Shown: positions 1-9,927, counted from the stretch's first letter. The stretch is DNA of 64,000 nucleotides from Billgrantia saliphila (GCF_002930105.1 NZ_PJRN01000003.1:62001-126000); one strand, 5' to 3'. Numbers and translations: made by a program. Notes: a model not told the origin generated them from the sequence alone.

Positions 1-92
1 TGCATGGCCATGCGCTGGGCGGTCTTGGGCCCCACGCCCGGCAATACACGCAGCGACTCCATCAGCCGCTCGACAAGGGGGGAAAAGCTCAT
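1..92 (-). CDS. recR: Recombination protein RecR, N-terminal part (runs off the window)
   Basis: Only the first 30 codons are inside the window. The ATG is at 92-90 and the peptide begins [20 protein letters not shown] and continues with [10 protein letters not shown], the helix-hairpin-helix start typical of RecR. In the family RecR binds DNA with RecF/RecO and helps load RecA at gaps. The gene follows ybaB on the same strand, and dnaX-ybaB-recR is a widely conserved order. The catalytic and Toprim parts lie outside the window, so integrity cannot be judged. Confidence 0.9.
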   Translation of the reverse strand, partial: MSFSPLVERLMESLRVLPGVGPKTAQRMAM

Positions 93-240
93 TAAGCACC
101 TCTGGCTGACGCTGGCCGAAGCTCGGGCGAGCGAAGAACAGGCAAAGCAAGAGATCCTCGCGAGCGCAGCGCTTACCCAAGGTAAACGTACCTTCGAAAG
201 GATCTTCGACGCGGCTTGATCGAGCGCTACTCAGCGTGCC

Positions 241-567
241 TTAGAACGGCATCTTGAAGCCCGGCGGCAAATTCAGCCCTGCCGTGGCTTCCTCCATCTT
301 CGTACGGGAGGTCGTCTCTACCTTGCGCACCGCGTCGTTGACCGCCGCGGCCAGCAGATCCTCGAGCAGCTCCTTGTCCTCCTCCATGACGCTCGGGTCG
401 ATATCGACCTTGCTCACGTCGTGGCGCCCGTTCATGGTGATCTTGACCATGCCGGCCCCGGCCTCGCCGGTCACTTCGGCCTTGGCGATTTCCTCCTGCA
501 CGCGCTGCATCTTCTGCTGCATTTCCTGGGCCTGCTTCATCAGGTTGCCCATTCCACCTTTCATCAT
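241..567 (-). CDS. ybaB: YbaB/EbfC family nucleoid-associated protein
   Basis: Encodes about 108 residues, the usual family length. The protein starts [20 protein letters not shown] and ends in a Pro/Gly-rich tail with [10 protein letters not shown], both hallmarks of the YbaB/EbfC family. These are small dimeric DNA-binding proteins of the nucleoid. Two consecutive ATG codons (567-565 and 564-562) follow AGAGGA, so the start may be either. The longer reading frame extending upstream overlaps dnaX and looks non-native. The gene lies about 40 bases after dnaX and about 150 before recR, consistent with one transcription unit linked to replication and repair. Confidence 0.93.
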   Translation of the reverse strand: MMKGGMGNLMKQAQEMQQKMQRVQEEIAKAEVTGEAGAGMVKITMNGRHDVSKVDIDPSVMEEDKELLEDLLAAAVNDAVRKVETTSRTKMEEATAGLNLPPGFKMPF

Positions 568-607
568 GTCCGTTCCTCTCGCTAGGCAAAGTCGAAACTG
601 CTGGGTG

Positions 608-2665
608 TCAGGCGCGGGGAGCGACATCCGCCGGCTTGACGGTCGAGGCGATCAATCGCGCCCCGAAGGCTTCCTGTAGCTGCTGAACCCGAGGATCCCG
701 CTCCAGGGCCGCCACGGCCTCGGCATGGCGTTCGGCGGCTATCCGTTCGGCCTGCTGTCGCGGTGTCTCCACGTCCGTCGGCAGTGGCCCCGGCACTATT
801 GCGAGCTGACGGGTCACACCTATCGCGGCGAGCGCCTGCTGCACGCGGCGCACATGGATCTCGGCGTTCATGGCCTCCTGCGAGGGGTCGAGACGCAGGG
901 TCAAACGGTTGCCGTCGTCGGCTTCGACTACGCAATGAGCCGCAAGGTTGCGCGTCAGCCCCCCAAGTCCCAGGGAATCGAAGCTGGCGAGCCAACGCGC
1001 ATGATCCCAGCGCCCTCCGGACGGAGCATCGGCCACCGGGGGTGCGACATGAGCCGTGACGCGCTCCCCCTCCGGGGCCGGGGACTCGTCGACGGAAACC
1101 GATTCGTAGACCGAAGCCGGCTCGGGTGCTTCGAGTACCGCAACATCGGTATCGTCCGCTTCTTGGCTCGTACTGCCCGGCCGAGCCTTGGAGACCATCG
1201 CTGTTTCATCCTGCGGCTCGCTGCGGCTCGGCATGGCATGGCGGGGCGCAGCGGACTCGGACGGCACGGAAGCATCCCCAGGCACCGGCCCGTGAACAGG
1301 CGAGGCCTCCTCCCAAGGCGGAGGCGGCTCATGGGCGAGGCTCGCCTCGGCCGCAGTTGACGAATTCGAGGTCGGCACAGGCTCGCCCGCGGATGCCGGT
1401 TGGCTCGGAATCGGCTCGGGCGCTTCCGGTCGCCGGGCCGGACTGGCCGCCGCTTCTGCCGGTGGTGTCGGCGGGGCGCCAGATTCGCCCTGAGCGGGGG
1501 ATGACGTACCACCACCATTTTCACCGCGCAACGGCAGGGGCGTCGTGGCCGGCTGCGGCACGCCCTGTGGTCGAAAAGCCAGCATGCGCAGCAGAGTCAT
1601 CTCCAGCGCGGTACGCAGGTCGGGCGCATGTTCCATGTCGCCGCGCCCTTGAACGCCGATCTGATAATAGAGCTGCACGTCCTCGGCGGTGAAACGCGAG
1701 GCCAGCGTCAGCACCGTGTCGCGATCGCCATGACCGTTATCCACCGCATCGGGCACCATCTGGGCCACGGCCAGACGATGCAGCACGGCACTGATGTCGT
1801 CGAGCACGGCGGCGAAGTCCGGACCCTGCTCGGCCAGCTGGGCCACCTCGCGCAGCACGCGCGCGGCATCGATGTCGGCAAGTGCCTCGACCAGTGCCAG
1901 CACGTGGCGATGGTCCAGGGTGCCGAGCATGGCGGCGACGTCGGCATGGCGTATCTGACCCTGCCCGAAGGCGATCGCCTGATCGGTGAGGCTCATGGCG
2001 TCGCGCATCGAGCCGTCGGCGGCGCGCCCCAGCAACCAGAGCGCGCTCTCCTCGAAGTCGATCCCCTCGGCCTCGAGCACCTTGGCCAGATGGGTGACGA
2101 TGCGCTCCGGCGGCATGTTCTTGAGCGTGAACTGCAGGCAGCGCGACAGCACCGTGGCGGGCAGTTTCTGCGGGTCGGTGGTGGCGAGCAGGAACTTGAC
2201 GTGGGGCGGCGGTTCCTCGAGCGTCTTCAATAGTGCATTGAAGCTGCTGGTCGAAAGCATGTGCACCTCATCGATGAGATACACCTTGTAGCGCCCTTGA
2301 GTGGGCGCGTACTGCACGTTGTCGAGCAGCTCGCGGGTATCCTCGACCTTGGTACGTGAGGCGGCGTCGACCTCGATCAGGTCGACGAAGCGCCCCTCGT
2401 CGATGGCGCGACAGCTGGCGCACTCGCCGCAGGGCGACGAGGTCACCCCATCGTCACCGCGCCCGCCGGCAGTGCAGTTGAGGCACTTGGCCAGAATTCT
2501 CGCCAGGGTGGTCTTGCCTACCCCCCGCGTGCCGGTAAACAGATAGGCGTGATGCAAGCGTCCCTGATCGAGGGCGTTGACCAGGGCGCGCTGGACGTGC
2601 TCCTGGCCCACCAGCTCATGGAACGTGCGCGGCCGCCACTTGCGGGCCAGGACCTGATAGCTCAT
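608..2665 (-). CDS. dnaX: DNA polymerase III subunits gamma/tau
   Basis: 685 residues starting [20 protein letters not shown], the standard DnaX N-terminus, so the ATG at 2665 is chosen over an upstream in-frame start. The AAA+ clamp-loader module shows a Walker A GTRGVGKT (residues 45-52), a zinc-binding cluster (Cys61, Cys64, Cys79, Cys82, Cys85) with a short insertion, and DEVHMLS as Walker B. Residues about 370-560 are a low-complexity Pro/Ala/Glu/Ser linker, followed by a conserved C-terminal tau-specific domain that contacts DnaB and the polymerase core. I see no A-AAA-AAG slippery heptamer, so there is no direct sign of an E. coli-type frameshift making gamma. First gene of dnaX-ybaB-recR. 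Confidence 0.96.
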   Translation of the reverse strand: MSYQVLARKWRPRTFHELVGQEHVQRALVNALDQGRLHHAYLFTGTRGVGKTTLARILAKCLNCTAGGRGDDGVTSSPCGECASCRAIDEGRFVDLIEVDAASRTKVEDTRELLDNVQYAPTQGRYKVYLIDEVHMLSTSSFNALLKTLEEPPPHVKFLLATTDPQKLPATVLSRCLQFTLKNMPPERIVTHLAKVLEAEGIDFEESALWLLGRAADGSMRDAMSLTDQAIAFGQGQIRHADVAAMLGTLDHRHVLALVEALADIDAARVLREVAQLAEQGPDFAAVLDDISAVLHRLAVAQMVPDAVDNGHGDRDTVLTLASRFTAEDVQLYYQIGVQGRGDMEHAPDLRTALEMTLLRMLAFRPQGVPQPATTPLPLRGENGGGTSSPAQGESGAPPTPPAEAAASPARRPEAPEPIPSQPASAGEPVPTSNSSTAAEASLAHEPPPPWEEASPVHGPVPGDASVPSESAAPRHAMPSRSEPQDETAMVSKARPGSTSQEADDTDVAVLEAPEPASVYESVSVDESPAPEGERVTAHVAPPVADAPSGGRWDHARWLASFDSLGLGGLTRNLAAHCVVEADDGNRLTLRLDPSQEAMNAEIHVRRVQQALAAIGVTRQLAIVPGPLPTDVETPRQQAERIAAERHAEAVAALERDPRVQQLQEAFGARLIASTVKPADVAPRA

Positions 2666-2801
2666 GCGGCATGAAATCCTTGCAGCTGGGCTGGCTGGCA
2701 GCCGGCCTGGAAGCGTCGTCATGGGCAGGGAACGCCTGGCCATGACGGTCTGGAAAATAACTGCTCATTCTACCGGCTAAGGTCAGGGGCGCAAAGCCGC
2801 G

Positions 2802-2993
2802 TCAGCCGATGCCGTCACGATAGTCGCGAAGCAGCACCCTGCCCCGCTCGCGAATGAATTCGAGCGCCCTGGCCCGCTTCCAGTTGTCACGATAGACCAG
2901 CTCGAAACTGAACGTCATCGCCGGAATGAATGGGCGCATGACCATGAGGCAATTGTGGTTGGCAACCTTGCCGGTGCCATAGACTGCAGACAA
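2802..2993 (-). pseudogene. Short ORF, possible remnant (LysR-like C-terminus?)
   Basis: A 63-codon frame ending at 2802, in the gap between dnaX and the M20 peptidase. Its second half (FELVYRDNWKRARALEFIRE...) has the flavour of the C-terminal strand-helix of a LysR effector domain, but the first part matches nothing I know and there is no convincing ribosome site. It could be the tail of a lost regulator of the divergent, also broken, peptidase gene, or a chance frame. The rest of the interval 2666-3080 holds only an AT-rich stretch near 3000-3020 that could carry a promoter for the plus-strand gene. Confidence 0.25.
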
Positions 2994-3080
2994 CCGTTCG
3001 TAACATAAAAAACAAACGGGCAGATTCGATGAGCCAAACCTCGCATTCCAACCTCGACGAGTATCGACTGGGAGATTGTG

Positions 3081-4364
3081 ATGCTAGATAGCATCGAGAA
3101 GCGTATCGTCGCCCAGTGCGACGCGCTGATGGACGATACCTTGGCACTGACCCGCGACTTGGTGCGCGACTACAGCGTGCTGGGCCGGGAGCATGGCGCC
3201 CTGGAAACCATGCAGCGCTGGTTCGAATGACTGGACATGCCGGCAGTCAGGGTACCACTGGATGCGCCGGGCTTCGCCGACCATCACCACCGGGCGCCAA
3301 CGTACTGGGACAACGCCGGCCGCTACAATCTGGTGGCCCGACTCAACGCCGATGCAGCGGGGCCGCACTTGGTGTTCAACGGCCACCTCGACGTGGTGCC
3401 CGCCGAGCCCATCGACATGTGGAGTCGCCCACCCTGGGAGCCGTGGGAAAAGGACGGCTGGCTCTACGGACGTGGCGCCGGGGACATGAAGGCCGGCATC
3501 GCAGCCATGATCATGGCCGTGCATGCCGTGCGCGAAGCCGGCGTGGTTATCGACTTCCCCTTGACCCTGCAGACGGTGATCGAGGAGGAGTGTACCGGTA
3601 ATGGCGCGCTCGCCTGCCTACACCAAGGCTACAGCGGGGATTTCGTACTGATCCCTGAGCCCTTCGGTGCACAGATCTATGCCGGCCAGGTGGGCGTGCT
3701 GTGGTTTCGCATGCGCCTGGATGGCGTGCCGGCCCACGTGCTCGACACCCGCGCCGGCAGCAACGCCATCGAGGCGATACTCGACTACCTGCCTGCCTTC
3801 AAGTCACTGGAAGCCGAGATCAATGACCTGCCGCGCCAGCCTCCCTACGACGACCTGGATCACCCCTTCAATCTCAGCATCGGCAGTATCGAGGGCGGTA
3901 ACTGGGCTTCCAGCGTGCCGGCGCACGCCGTCATCGAAGGGCGCGTCGGTTTCCCGCCAGGCATGACGCCCGCCGAGGTCATGCACCGGGTCCGCGAGAC
4001 GGTCGAGAAGCGCCATGCCCTACTCGGCACCGGCAATCCCGCACCTCGGGTCGAATTCCACGGCTTCCGCTCCGAGGGATTGCTGGTCGATCTCGAGGCA
4101 CCCGGCATCCGGCTGCTGTCGAGATGCCACCAGGACCTGCTCGGCGTAACGCCGGCCCGCTACCTCTCCACTTGCACCACCGACCTGCGCGCCTTCCACG
4201 TCAGTGGTGGAATCAACGGCACCTGCTACGGCCCCGTGGCCCAGCGCATCCACGGCGTCGACGAGTGTGTCGAGATCGACTCGATCCGTCACGTGCTGAC
4301 CACCTATGCGCTATTCGTCCATCGTTGGGCGCGGTTGGCCGAATCCGGAGGAAGCGGCATATAA
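3081..4364 (+). pseudogene. M20 family metallopeptidase (ArgE/DapE-like), interrupted by in-frame TGA
   Basis: From ATG 3081 (GGGAG seven bases upstream) the frame reads MLDSIEKRIVAQCDALMDDT and onward to codon 49, where TGA at 3228-3230 stops it. The same frame continues without break to 4364, giving a full family-length protein of about 427 residues if the stop is ignored. The downstream part holds the co-catalytic metal motif HLDVVPAEP, the Glu-Glu motif in EEECTGNGA, and a conserved C-terminal DLRAF/GGINGTCYGP region. M20 deacylases remove acyl groups from amino-acid derivatives. Translation restarting at ATG 3237 would lack the N-terminal helix but keep the active site. Either a recent nonsense mutation, a sequencing error, or a shortened but working enzyme. 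Confidence 0.75.
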
Positions 4365-4539
4365 AAGACGCCATCTAATCGATTATGCCTGCAGTGTCTT
4401 CGCACTCGTCCGCCGCAGTCGGAGATGAACGCCCGGGCCACGACCCGCGACGACGCCCTGTCGCCCTGTCACCCAGGTGATCGGCGCCTAGTTGCCCGCC
4501 GCGATATTTCGCATTGTTGCGAACCGGAGCCTGAAACGC

Positions 4540-4566
4540 AGCGGGGAGGCCGTTGGCCTCCCCGCT
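4540..4566. terminator. Rho-independent terminator hairpin, probably bidirectional
   Basis: Perfect inverted repeat AGCGGGGAGGCC / GGCCTCCCCGCT with a three-base loop. It sits 22 bases past the stop of the minus-strand gene at 4589-4891 and also downstream of the plus-strand M20 gene. The plus side is followed by TTGCTTTA, the minus side by TGCGTTT, so T-tracts are weak on both sides. The rest of 4365-4588 holds nothing I can recognise. Confidence 0.75.
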
Positions 4567-4588
4567 TGCTTTATCCTTGAACGTCCTG

Positions 4589-4891
4589 TCAGGCGCAGTC
4601 CGCCGCGCCTTCACCGAACATGTCGAACAGCAGCTCGCGCCCCATGCCGGTCAGCACAAAGCGGCCCTGCTCGTTGTAAACGGCGGCTTCGCTGCTCTCG
4701 AGCACTCGCTGACAGGCTCGCCATTCCTTGGACGCCTCACGCAACTGGCGCAAGGCTCGGCTGTCGAGCCCGCGGAAGGGAACGGTGATCGTTTCCAGCA
4801 CGTGGCCGTGCTGGTAGAGCAGGAAGGCAGCATTCGACAGGCACTGGCGCAAGCTGCGCTGAATAGCATCGTCCGGCGTGTCGGTATGCAT
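4589..4891 (-). CDS. Small hypothetical protein, 100 aa
   Basis: Starts MHTDTPDDAIQRSLRQCLSN. The ATG at 4891 is preceded by GAGAGGAGGGTGCC, a strong ribosome site, which decides against the longer frame to 4945. The protein is soluble, with two Cys near each end and sequence such as LETITVPFRGLDSRALRQLR and GRFVLTGMGRELLFDMFGE. I do not recognise a family. It stands alone between its terminator at 4540-4566 and the SRP RNA gene. Codon usage resembles the neighbours, so it is probably a real lineage-specific gene. Confidence 0.75.
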   Translation of the reverse strand: MHTDTPDDAIQRSLRQCLSNAAFLLYQHGHVLETITVPFRGLDSRALRQLREASKEWRACQRVLESSEAAVYNEQGRFVLTGMGRELLFDMFGEGAADCA

Positions 4892-5167
4892 GGCACCCTC
4901 CTCTCGTGGTATTTGCTGCATTGCATGATACCAGCGAGACGGCATTATACCAAGGTCTAATCAGACTTTAGGCGTAAATCTTTTCGAGCAGTTCGCAACA
5001 GCCAGGCTGCTGGTGCAGCAATTGGCTCGTGCTGCTGAGCTCCCAGTACACAGGGCAGGTGCTGAACGTGGTGACATCACGGTTCCAGGCATCGCGCCTA
5101 GCCGTGCCGTACGTCATGTTAGTCAGGCAGAACAAGAGGAAACGCGGGGAAGAAGGCCTCGAATGGA

Positions 5168-5278
<111 letters not shown>

Positions 5279-5351
5279 CGACACGATTCCTGCCGGGCGC
5301 AGACAGGCATCGAACTCGACGTAGCATCAAGGGCTTGACGAGTGCGCGAGC

Positions 5352-5380
5352 ACTATACCAGCGGTGCCGGAGAGCAGCAA
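5352..5380 (-). promoter_or_regulatory. Sigma70-type promoter for ffs
   Basis: On the minus strand, TTGCTG (5380-5375) and TATAGT (5357-5352) are separated by exactly 17 bases. It faces the 4.5S RNA gene with no other gene between. Transcription would start near 5345, some 67 bases before the mature RNA. Confidence 0.65.
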
Positions 5381-5485
5381 GGGCAGAGCCCCGGCGTGTT
5401 TGCCCTGTAAGGCAGCGAGGAATCAGCTAGGGTAAAGGAACGGTTTTGGTCGCAAAAGGAAGGACCCCCAACAGGAGACGTTCCA

Positions 5486-6709
5486 ATGAACAAGAATCCC
5501 GACAAGGGCTATATCGCATTGCTAGGCTGGAGCCTGAACGCTATCGAAGCCGCGGAGAACTTTGATCGCCGTTATATTGTGGTGGCCCCCGAATGGGCGG
5601 AGGAGTATTGCCAGCAACATGACATCCCCCACGTTTCGTGGAATTTCGAACGGTTGAATGACCGCTCGATGGAGATCGCCGAAACCCTCAAGGAAATGGG
5701 CGTCGACGTGGCGATCCCGCTGTTCGAGGAAACAGTGGAATGGGCCGGCGCCATCAACTCGCTGCTGCTCGACAACCCGCGTCTCTACGGGCAATCGCTG
5801 CTGCTGCGCGACAAGGCCTTGATGAAGCGTCGCGCCCAGCTTGGCGGCATTCGCGTGGGCATTTTCGAGGAAGCCCACGACAAGGGCGACGTCATCCGTT
5901 TTCTCAAGCGAGTCAACCAAACCCTGCTCAAGCTCGACGGCGACCCCAACGACCCTATTCACCTGAAGGCTTTCGACAAGGCCGGCTGCCTGGGCCACCG
6001 GGTGATCCGCACCCCCGACGAAGTCGATACCATTCCCGACGAGGAGTTTCCGGTATTGATGGAATCGCACCTGGACGGCTGGGAGTTCGCCGTCGAGGCC
6101 TGGATTCATAACGGCAAGATCGCCTTCCTCAACATCTCGGAATACGTCACGCTGGGCTATTCGGTCTTCGTGCCCGCCTCGCCGGAGCTTGAGCAGTACC
6201 GCCCGCAGATAACCGCCCAGATCGAGAAACTGATAAAGACGTTCGATATCGAATTCGGCCTGATCCACCCCGAGTACTTCGTGACCAGCGATGGCGAGAT
6301 GTACTTCGGCGAGGTAGCCTATCGACCGCCGGGCTTCAAGGTCTTCGAACTGCTCGAACGGGTCTACGGCTTCAATGCCTACCAGGCCAGCATGCTGGTC
6401 TTCGACCCCAAGAGCACTATCGAGGAGGTCAAGGCCTTCTTCCCCAAGGAGGTGGAGGACGCCAAGTGCTACGCCGGCTGCTTCGGTGTCTACCCTCGTC
6501 GTCGGGTGGTCAGCCGCCTGGAGATTCCCGAAGAGGTCGAGGACGACCCCTACTTCGAGTCGCATGAGCTCACGACGCCGATGGAAGAGACGGTCACCAA
6601 GCGCACGGCATTCGGCACCCACTGGGGGCTGATCTATTTCAAGGGCGAGGATCCGCATCGACTGAGAGACTTGCTCAAGCACCAGGAAGAACTTGATTTC
6701 TATATCTGA
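5486..6709 (+). CDS. ATP-grasp domain protein (carboxylate-amine/thiol ligase-like)
   Basis: 407 residues; ATG preceded by AGGAGACGTTCCA. The N-terminal part (YIALLGWSLNAIEAAENF...) resembles the Rossmann-like pre-ATP-grasp domain. LLLRDKALMKRRAQLGGIRV (about residue 108 on) opens the ATP-grasp core, and IEFGLIHPEYFV followed by GEVAYRPPG near residue 275 is the metal/phosphate-binding region, where the usual Asn after Glu is replaced. Such enzymes activate a carboxylate with ATP and join it to an amine or similar group. Substrate unknown. It is followed 43 bases later by the large gene at 6753, almost certainly co-transcribed, suggesting the two act on one product. Confidence 0.85.
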   Translation: MNKNPDKGYIALLGWSLNAIEAAENFDRRYIVVAPEWAEEYCQQHDIPHVSWNFERLNDRSMEIAETLKEMGVDVAIPLFEETVEWAGAINSLLLDNPRLYGQSLLLRDKALMKRRAQLGGIRVGIFEEAHDKGDVIRFLKRVNQTLLKLDGDPNDPIHLKAFDKAGCLGHRVIRTPDEVDTIPDEEFPVLMESHLDGWEFAVEAWIHNGKIAFLNISEYVTLGYSVFVPASPELEQYRPQITAQIEKLIKTFDIEFGLIHPEYFVTSDGEMYFGEVAYRPPGFKVFELLERVYGFNAYQASMLVFDPKSTIEEVKAFFPKEVEDAKCYAGCFGVYPRRRVVSRLEIPEEVEDDPYFESHELTTPMEETVTKRTAFGTHWGLIYFKGEDPHRLRDLLKHQEELDFYI

Positions 6710-6752
6710 GCAAGGCGTCATGGTCATGACAGCCTGATCAAGAGGAGCCGGC

Positions 6753-8804
6753 GTGACCACGAACGGGCAAATGCAGGACGCCAGCCAGACTCTGGCAGGC
6801 GATGACAAGCTTCCCGGCCTGCTGGCGAAGTTCGACGAGGCCACCGCCCTGCTGGGCGAGTCTCGTGACTTCGCCAAACCCGGAAAGCTACCCCGCGTAC
6901 TCGACACCGCCCGCCGCGTGCTGCTGCAACCGGGTGGTGCGTCGGCGCTGGAATTTCGCGCCAAAGCACTGGAGGAAGCCGGCGTATTTCAGGGCTCGGA
7001 CTGGGAGACGCCGCAGTATCTGTTGCCCTCCCTGACCACCCATGCGCTCAAGAGCCCCAACGCCAATACTGTAGTGATCGAGGCATTAAGCGAGCTGCGA
7101 TTGTTGGCGGTGGCCAAGGGCGACTACGTTCATCCGTTGATTTCGACCGAACAGGCCCATCATTACCTGACCCAGGCAATGGCGCTCAATCTCTGGCTGC
7201 TGTTCGGCGCCCCCAGCGAGGCCGAGCGGGAAACCCAGGGCCGGTTGGCGCAGATTCCCCGCCACCTGTTCCATCACCTGGCGGAGCGTATCGGCTACGA
7301 ACATATCATCGACAAGCTGATCGAGGAGATCTGGCGAATCCTGCAGCAGCGTCCCATCCAGGTGGATGCCGTCAAGCAGATGATCACCCAGATAGCCATC
7401 TGCCAAGCCAATCCCGAGATCGACCTGGGCGTCAGTGGCCAGGGCGCCGATCGCCTGGTCAGTTCATTGTTCGGGCCCACCCAGGCTTGCCGCGAAGATC
7501 CAGGGCTGGAGGTCTATCGCGAACGGCTCTCCAGCATGGACAACGCCGCCCTGCAGAGCGAGGCCACCGGTTTCGCCCGCGCCATGCACGATACCGGCCT
7601 GGTCTCGGCCTATCACCCGGTACTGCTACGCCATCTGCTCGACCACAGTGACCATCTGCTGACCGAGGCCCTGGGCCTCTCCTCGACCGGCAGAGATTGT
7701 CTGCTGTGCTATCGCGAGCTGGTCCATGCGCTGATCCGCAGCGCAGTGCACCCGCCCACTCCCCAAGCCGTCTACGGTCTGGCGTTGATGCTCGAGCGCG
7801 GCATTCTCTATCAACCTCCGGTGGCTCCGGCCATGTGGCGCCAGCTGGGCCTGCCGCTCTCGGAGTGGTCGCAGGCGCGTCTCAACCTCGCTTTCGGCGA
7901 GACGATTTCCCCAAGGGCGCGGCTGCTGGAAGGGGTATTGTGCATGCTTGGCCAGCCCCTGGGTGTCGGCCAGGGCAACAACCCGACCTGCCAATCGGCG
8001 CGCGCCCTCTCCATGTGGGCTTACAACGATCCCGACTACCTGCTGCAGATGGTCGCCTGGGCGGCTCGCGACGACGAGATCATCATGCACTTCGAGGGCC
8101 AAGCCATCTCCTCGATGGAGAGCCTGGGCGGCGTGGCCCACAGCCTGCCCATGGATCTCGATCCGGTATCGTTGATCGTGGTCCCCCACCTGGACAGAAT
8201 CTACGCCGAGATGGGACGGCGCTGCGTCGATCGCGAAGGCGATCCGCACCGCTGGGTCAATCCCGAATTTCACGGCTGGTGGTCGGGTCGTGGCTTTCGT
8301 ATCAACGTCGACGTGGCCACCGGCATGCTGCATGAGGTCGATACCTTCCTGCGTCACTTCTATGCCAGCTACCACCCCTACTACAACGGCAACCAGCCGT
8401 TGATTCACCCCCAGCCGGCCGGTATCGCCGTGACCGACAGTGCGGCCCGCTTCATCGGTTGGCATGCGATTACGGTGCTGCGGGTGTCACTGGATCCGAC
8501 GGACGTCATGCGGGTCTACTTCTACAATCCCAACAACGACAGCGGCCAGGACTGGGGTGACGGCATCAAGGTAAGCACGGCAGGGCACGGCGAACGCTTC
8601 GGTGAAGCCTCGCTGCCCTTCGAGCAGTTCGCCTCACGCCTATATATCTTCCACTACGACCCGCTCGAGCGCGGCGAGCTGGCCCAGATCACTCAAGAGG
8701 AGATCGACCGCGTCACCGTCTATCTCTACCGCAGTTGGGGCGCCGACCGAGTGCCTGCGTCCGATCTCCAGGCCGATGCCGGGGCGGGGCCCGGACACGG
8801 CTGA
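6753..8804 (+). CDS. Uncharacterised 683-aa protein with papain-like Cys/His/Asn arrangement
   Basis: GTG start at 6753 with AGAGGAG five bases upstream. I do not recognise the protein as a named family. Residues 1-400 look all-helical. Then QGNNPTCQSARALS places Gln407 six residues before Cys413, the spacing of the oxyanion Gln and nucleophile in papain. GWHAITVL gives His571 and YFYNPNNDS gives Asn592. Order and distances (158 and 21 residues) resemble papain (134 and 16). So a C-terminal cysteine peptidase or acyl-transferase-like domain is a reasonable inference. No signal peptide or membrane segment is evident, so it is probably cytoplasmic. Co-transcribed with the ATP-grasp gene; convergent with the AbrB gene, four bases apart. 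Confidence 0.8.
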   Translation: MTTNGQMQDASQTLAGDDKLPGLLAKFDEATALLGESRDFAKPGKLPRVLDTARRVLLQPGGASALEFRAKALEEAGVFQGSDWETPQYLLPSLTTHALKSPNANTVVIEALSELRLLAVAKGDYVHPLISTEQAHHYLTQAMALNLWLLFGAPSEAERETQGRLAQIPRHLFHHLAERIGYEHIIDKLIEEIWRILQQRPIQVDAVKQMITQIAICQANPEIDLGVSGQGADRLVSSLFGPTQACREDPGLEVYRERLSSMDNAALQSEATGFARAMHDTGLVSAYHPVLLRHLLDHSDHLLTEALGLSSTGRDCLLCYRELVHALIRSAVHPPTPQAVYGLALMLERGILYQPPVAPAMWRQLGLPLSEWSQARLNLAFGETISPRARLLEGVLCMLGQPLGVGQGNNPTCQSARALSMWAYNDPDYLLQMVAWAARDDEIIMHFEGQAISSMESLGGVAHSLPMDLDPVSLIVVPHLDRIYAEMGRRCVDREGDPHRWVNPEFHGWWSGRGFRINVDVATGMLHEVDTFLRHFYASYHPYYNGNQPLIHPQPAGIAVTDSAARFIGWHAITVLRVSLDPTDVMRVYFYNPNNDSGQDWGDGIKVSTAGHGERFGEASLPFEQFASRLYIFHYDPLERGELAQITQEEIDRVTVYLYRSWGADRVPASDLQADAGAGPGHG

Positions 8805-8808
8805 GCCT

Positions 8809-9849
8809 CTACCCTCCGCCCCGCTCATCGTGGCGTAACAGCCAGCGCGCCCAAAGCGGGGCGAAGAGCATCAGCGCCACCATGCGCAGCAGGTGGTGAA
8901 AGGCCACGAAGACCGGATCGAGTTCCAGCGCCACGGCCAGAATGGCCATCTCGCCGATGCCGCCCGGCGCCAGCGCCAGTAGCGCCACGTCGCGCGGCAC
9001 GCCCACCCCTAGGTGGATCAGTTCGGCGAACACGGCCAGCACCGCCAAGGCCGCCAGCGTGGCGACGAGGGCCTCGAACAGATAGCGCCCCAGCCGTGCC
9101 GAAGAGAGCCCGCGGAAGCGCGAACCGATGGCGCAGCCCAGCACCCAGAGCATCAGGTTCATGCCCCACTCCGGTAGCCGCAGGCTGGCGATGTCGAAGC
9201 CGGAAAGCAGAGCGGCGAACAGCAGCGGCGCAAGCAGCGTGGGCGTGGGCAGACGCAGCCAGCGCCCGAGCGGGAAAAGCAGCGGCAGGAACAGCAGCAT
9301 CCAGGGTGCCGAGAGGGCCTGATCGACGGCCGCTTCCATCTCGGCGCCGCTCGCCCCTTCATAAAACCAGAACAGCGGCGGCAGGAGGAGCACCACCAGC
9401 ACCACGCGCAGCGACTGGGCGATGGCGATACGTTGTGCGTCGCCACCGCATTTCTCGCCCATCAGTATCATCGCCGTCATCGCCCCGGGTGCCGAGGCGA
9501 ACCAGGCACTCACCGAATCGAAACCGCGGTACCGATACCAGGCCGCGGCCACGGCGGTGGATAGCGCCACACCGGCGAGCAGCAACAGGGCCGATAGCGG
9601 CCAGTCGAGCATCCTCTCGGCCAACTGTGGGGTCACACGGCTGCCCAGTACCAGGCCGAGCACGCCGAGAAAGCCTTCGCGCAGCGGCTCCGGCACGCCG
9701 ACTGAAATCCCTCGGGCCGAAATGACGAGATTGGCCACGAGCGGCCCCAGCATCCATGCTAACGGCAGACCGACGAGATGAAACACCACGCCGCCGACAG
9801 CCCCGGTGGCCAGCGACCGGACCAGCAGCTTGGTTTCTCTTCGACTCAC
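8809..9849 (-). CDS. AbrB family membrane protein (duplicated AbrB domain)
   Basis: 346 residues, about ten hydrophobic segments. The two halves repeat the AbrB-membrane motif: GLPLAWMLGPLVANLV near the N-terminus and a second related half with LALAPGGIGEMAILAVAL. SAPGAMTAMILMGEKCGGD is the conserved loop of the first half. These proteins are often labelled ammonia monooxygenase-like or AbrB regulators, but they are integral membrane proteins of unsettled function, perhaps transporters. GTG start at 9849 with AGGAG five bases upstream. Single gene, divergent from tlyA; the 78-base gap must hold both promoters. Confidence 0.85.
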   Translation of the reverse strand: MSRRETKLLVRSLATGAVGGVVFHLVGLPLAWMLGPLVANLVISARGISVGVPEPLREGFLGVLGLVLGSRVTPQLAERMLDWPLSALLLLAGVALSTAVAAAWYRYRGFDSVSAWFASAPGAMTAMILMGEKCGGDAQRIAIAQSLRVVLVVLLLPPLFWFYEGASGAEMEAAVDQALSAPWMLLFLPLLFPLGRWLRLPTPTLLAPLLFAALLSGFDIASLRLPEWGMNLMLWVLGCAIGSRFRGLSSARLGRYLFEALVATLAALAVLAVFAELIHLGVGVPRDVALLALAPGGIGEMAILAVALELDPVFVAFHHLLRMVALMLFAPLWARWLLRHDERGGG

Positions 9850-9927
9850 GCGATCTCCTTTGTTAACGGGCTAACGAACTGATTATGCCATAATGCCGCC
9901 CTGTCCCTCTGACCGCCGGTGAGTTCC

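Noticed and set aside
608..2665. Programmed frameshift site in dnaX
   Set aside because: No A-AAA-AAG or similar slippery run is present in the expected region.
3228..3230. TGA as a selenocysteine codon in the M20 gene
   Set aside because: M20 peptidases do not use selenocysteine at this position and no obvious SECIS-like hairpin follows; a nonsense mutation or sequence error is simpler.
5522..6964. 480-codon minus-strand frame over the ATP-grasp gene
   Set aside because: Antisense shadow; the plus-strand gene has a ribosome site and recognisable domain.
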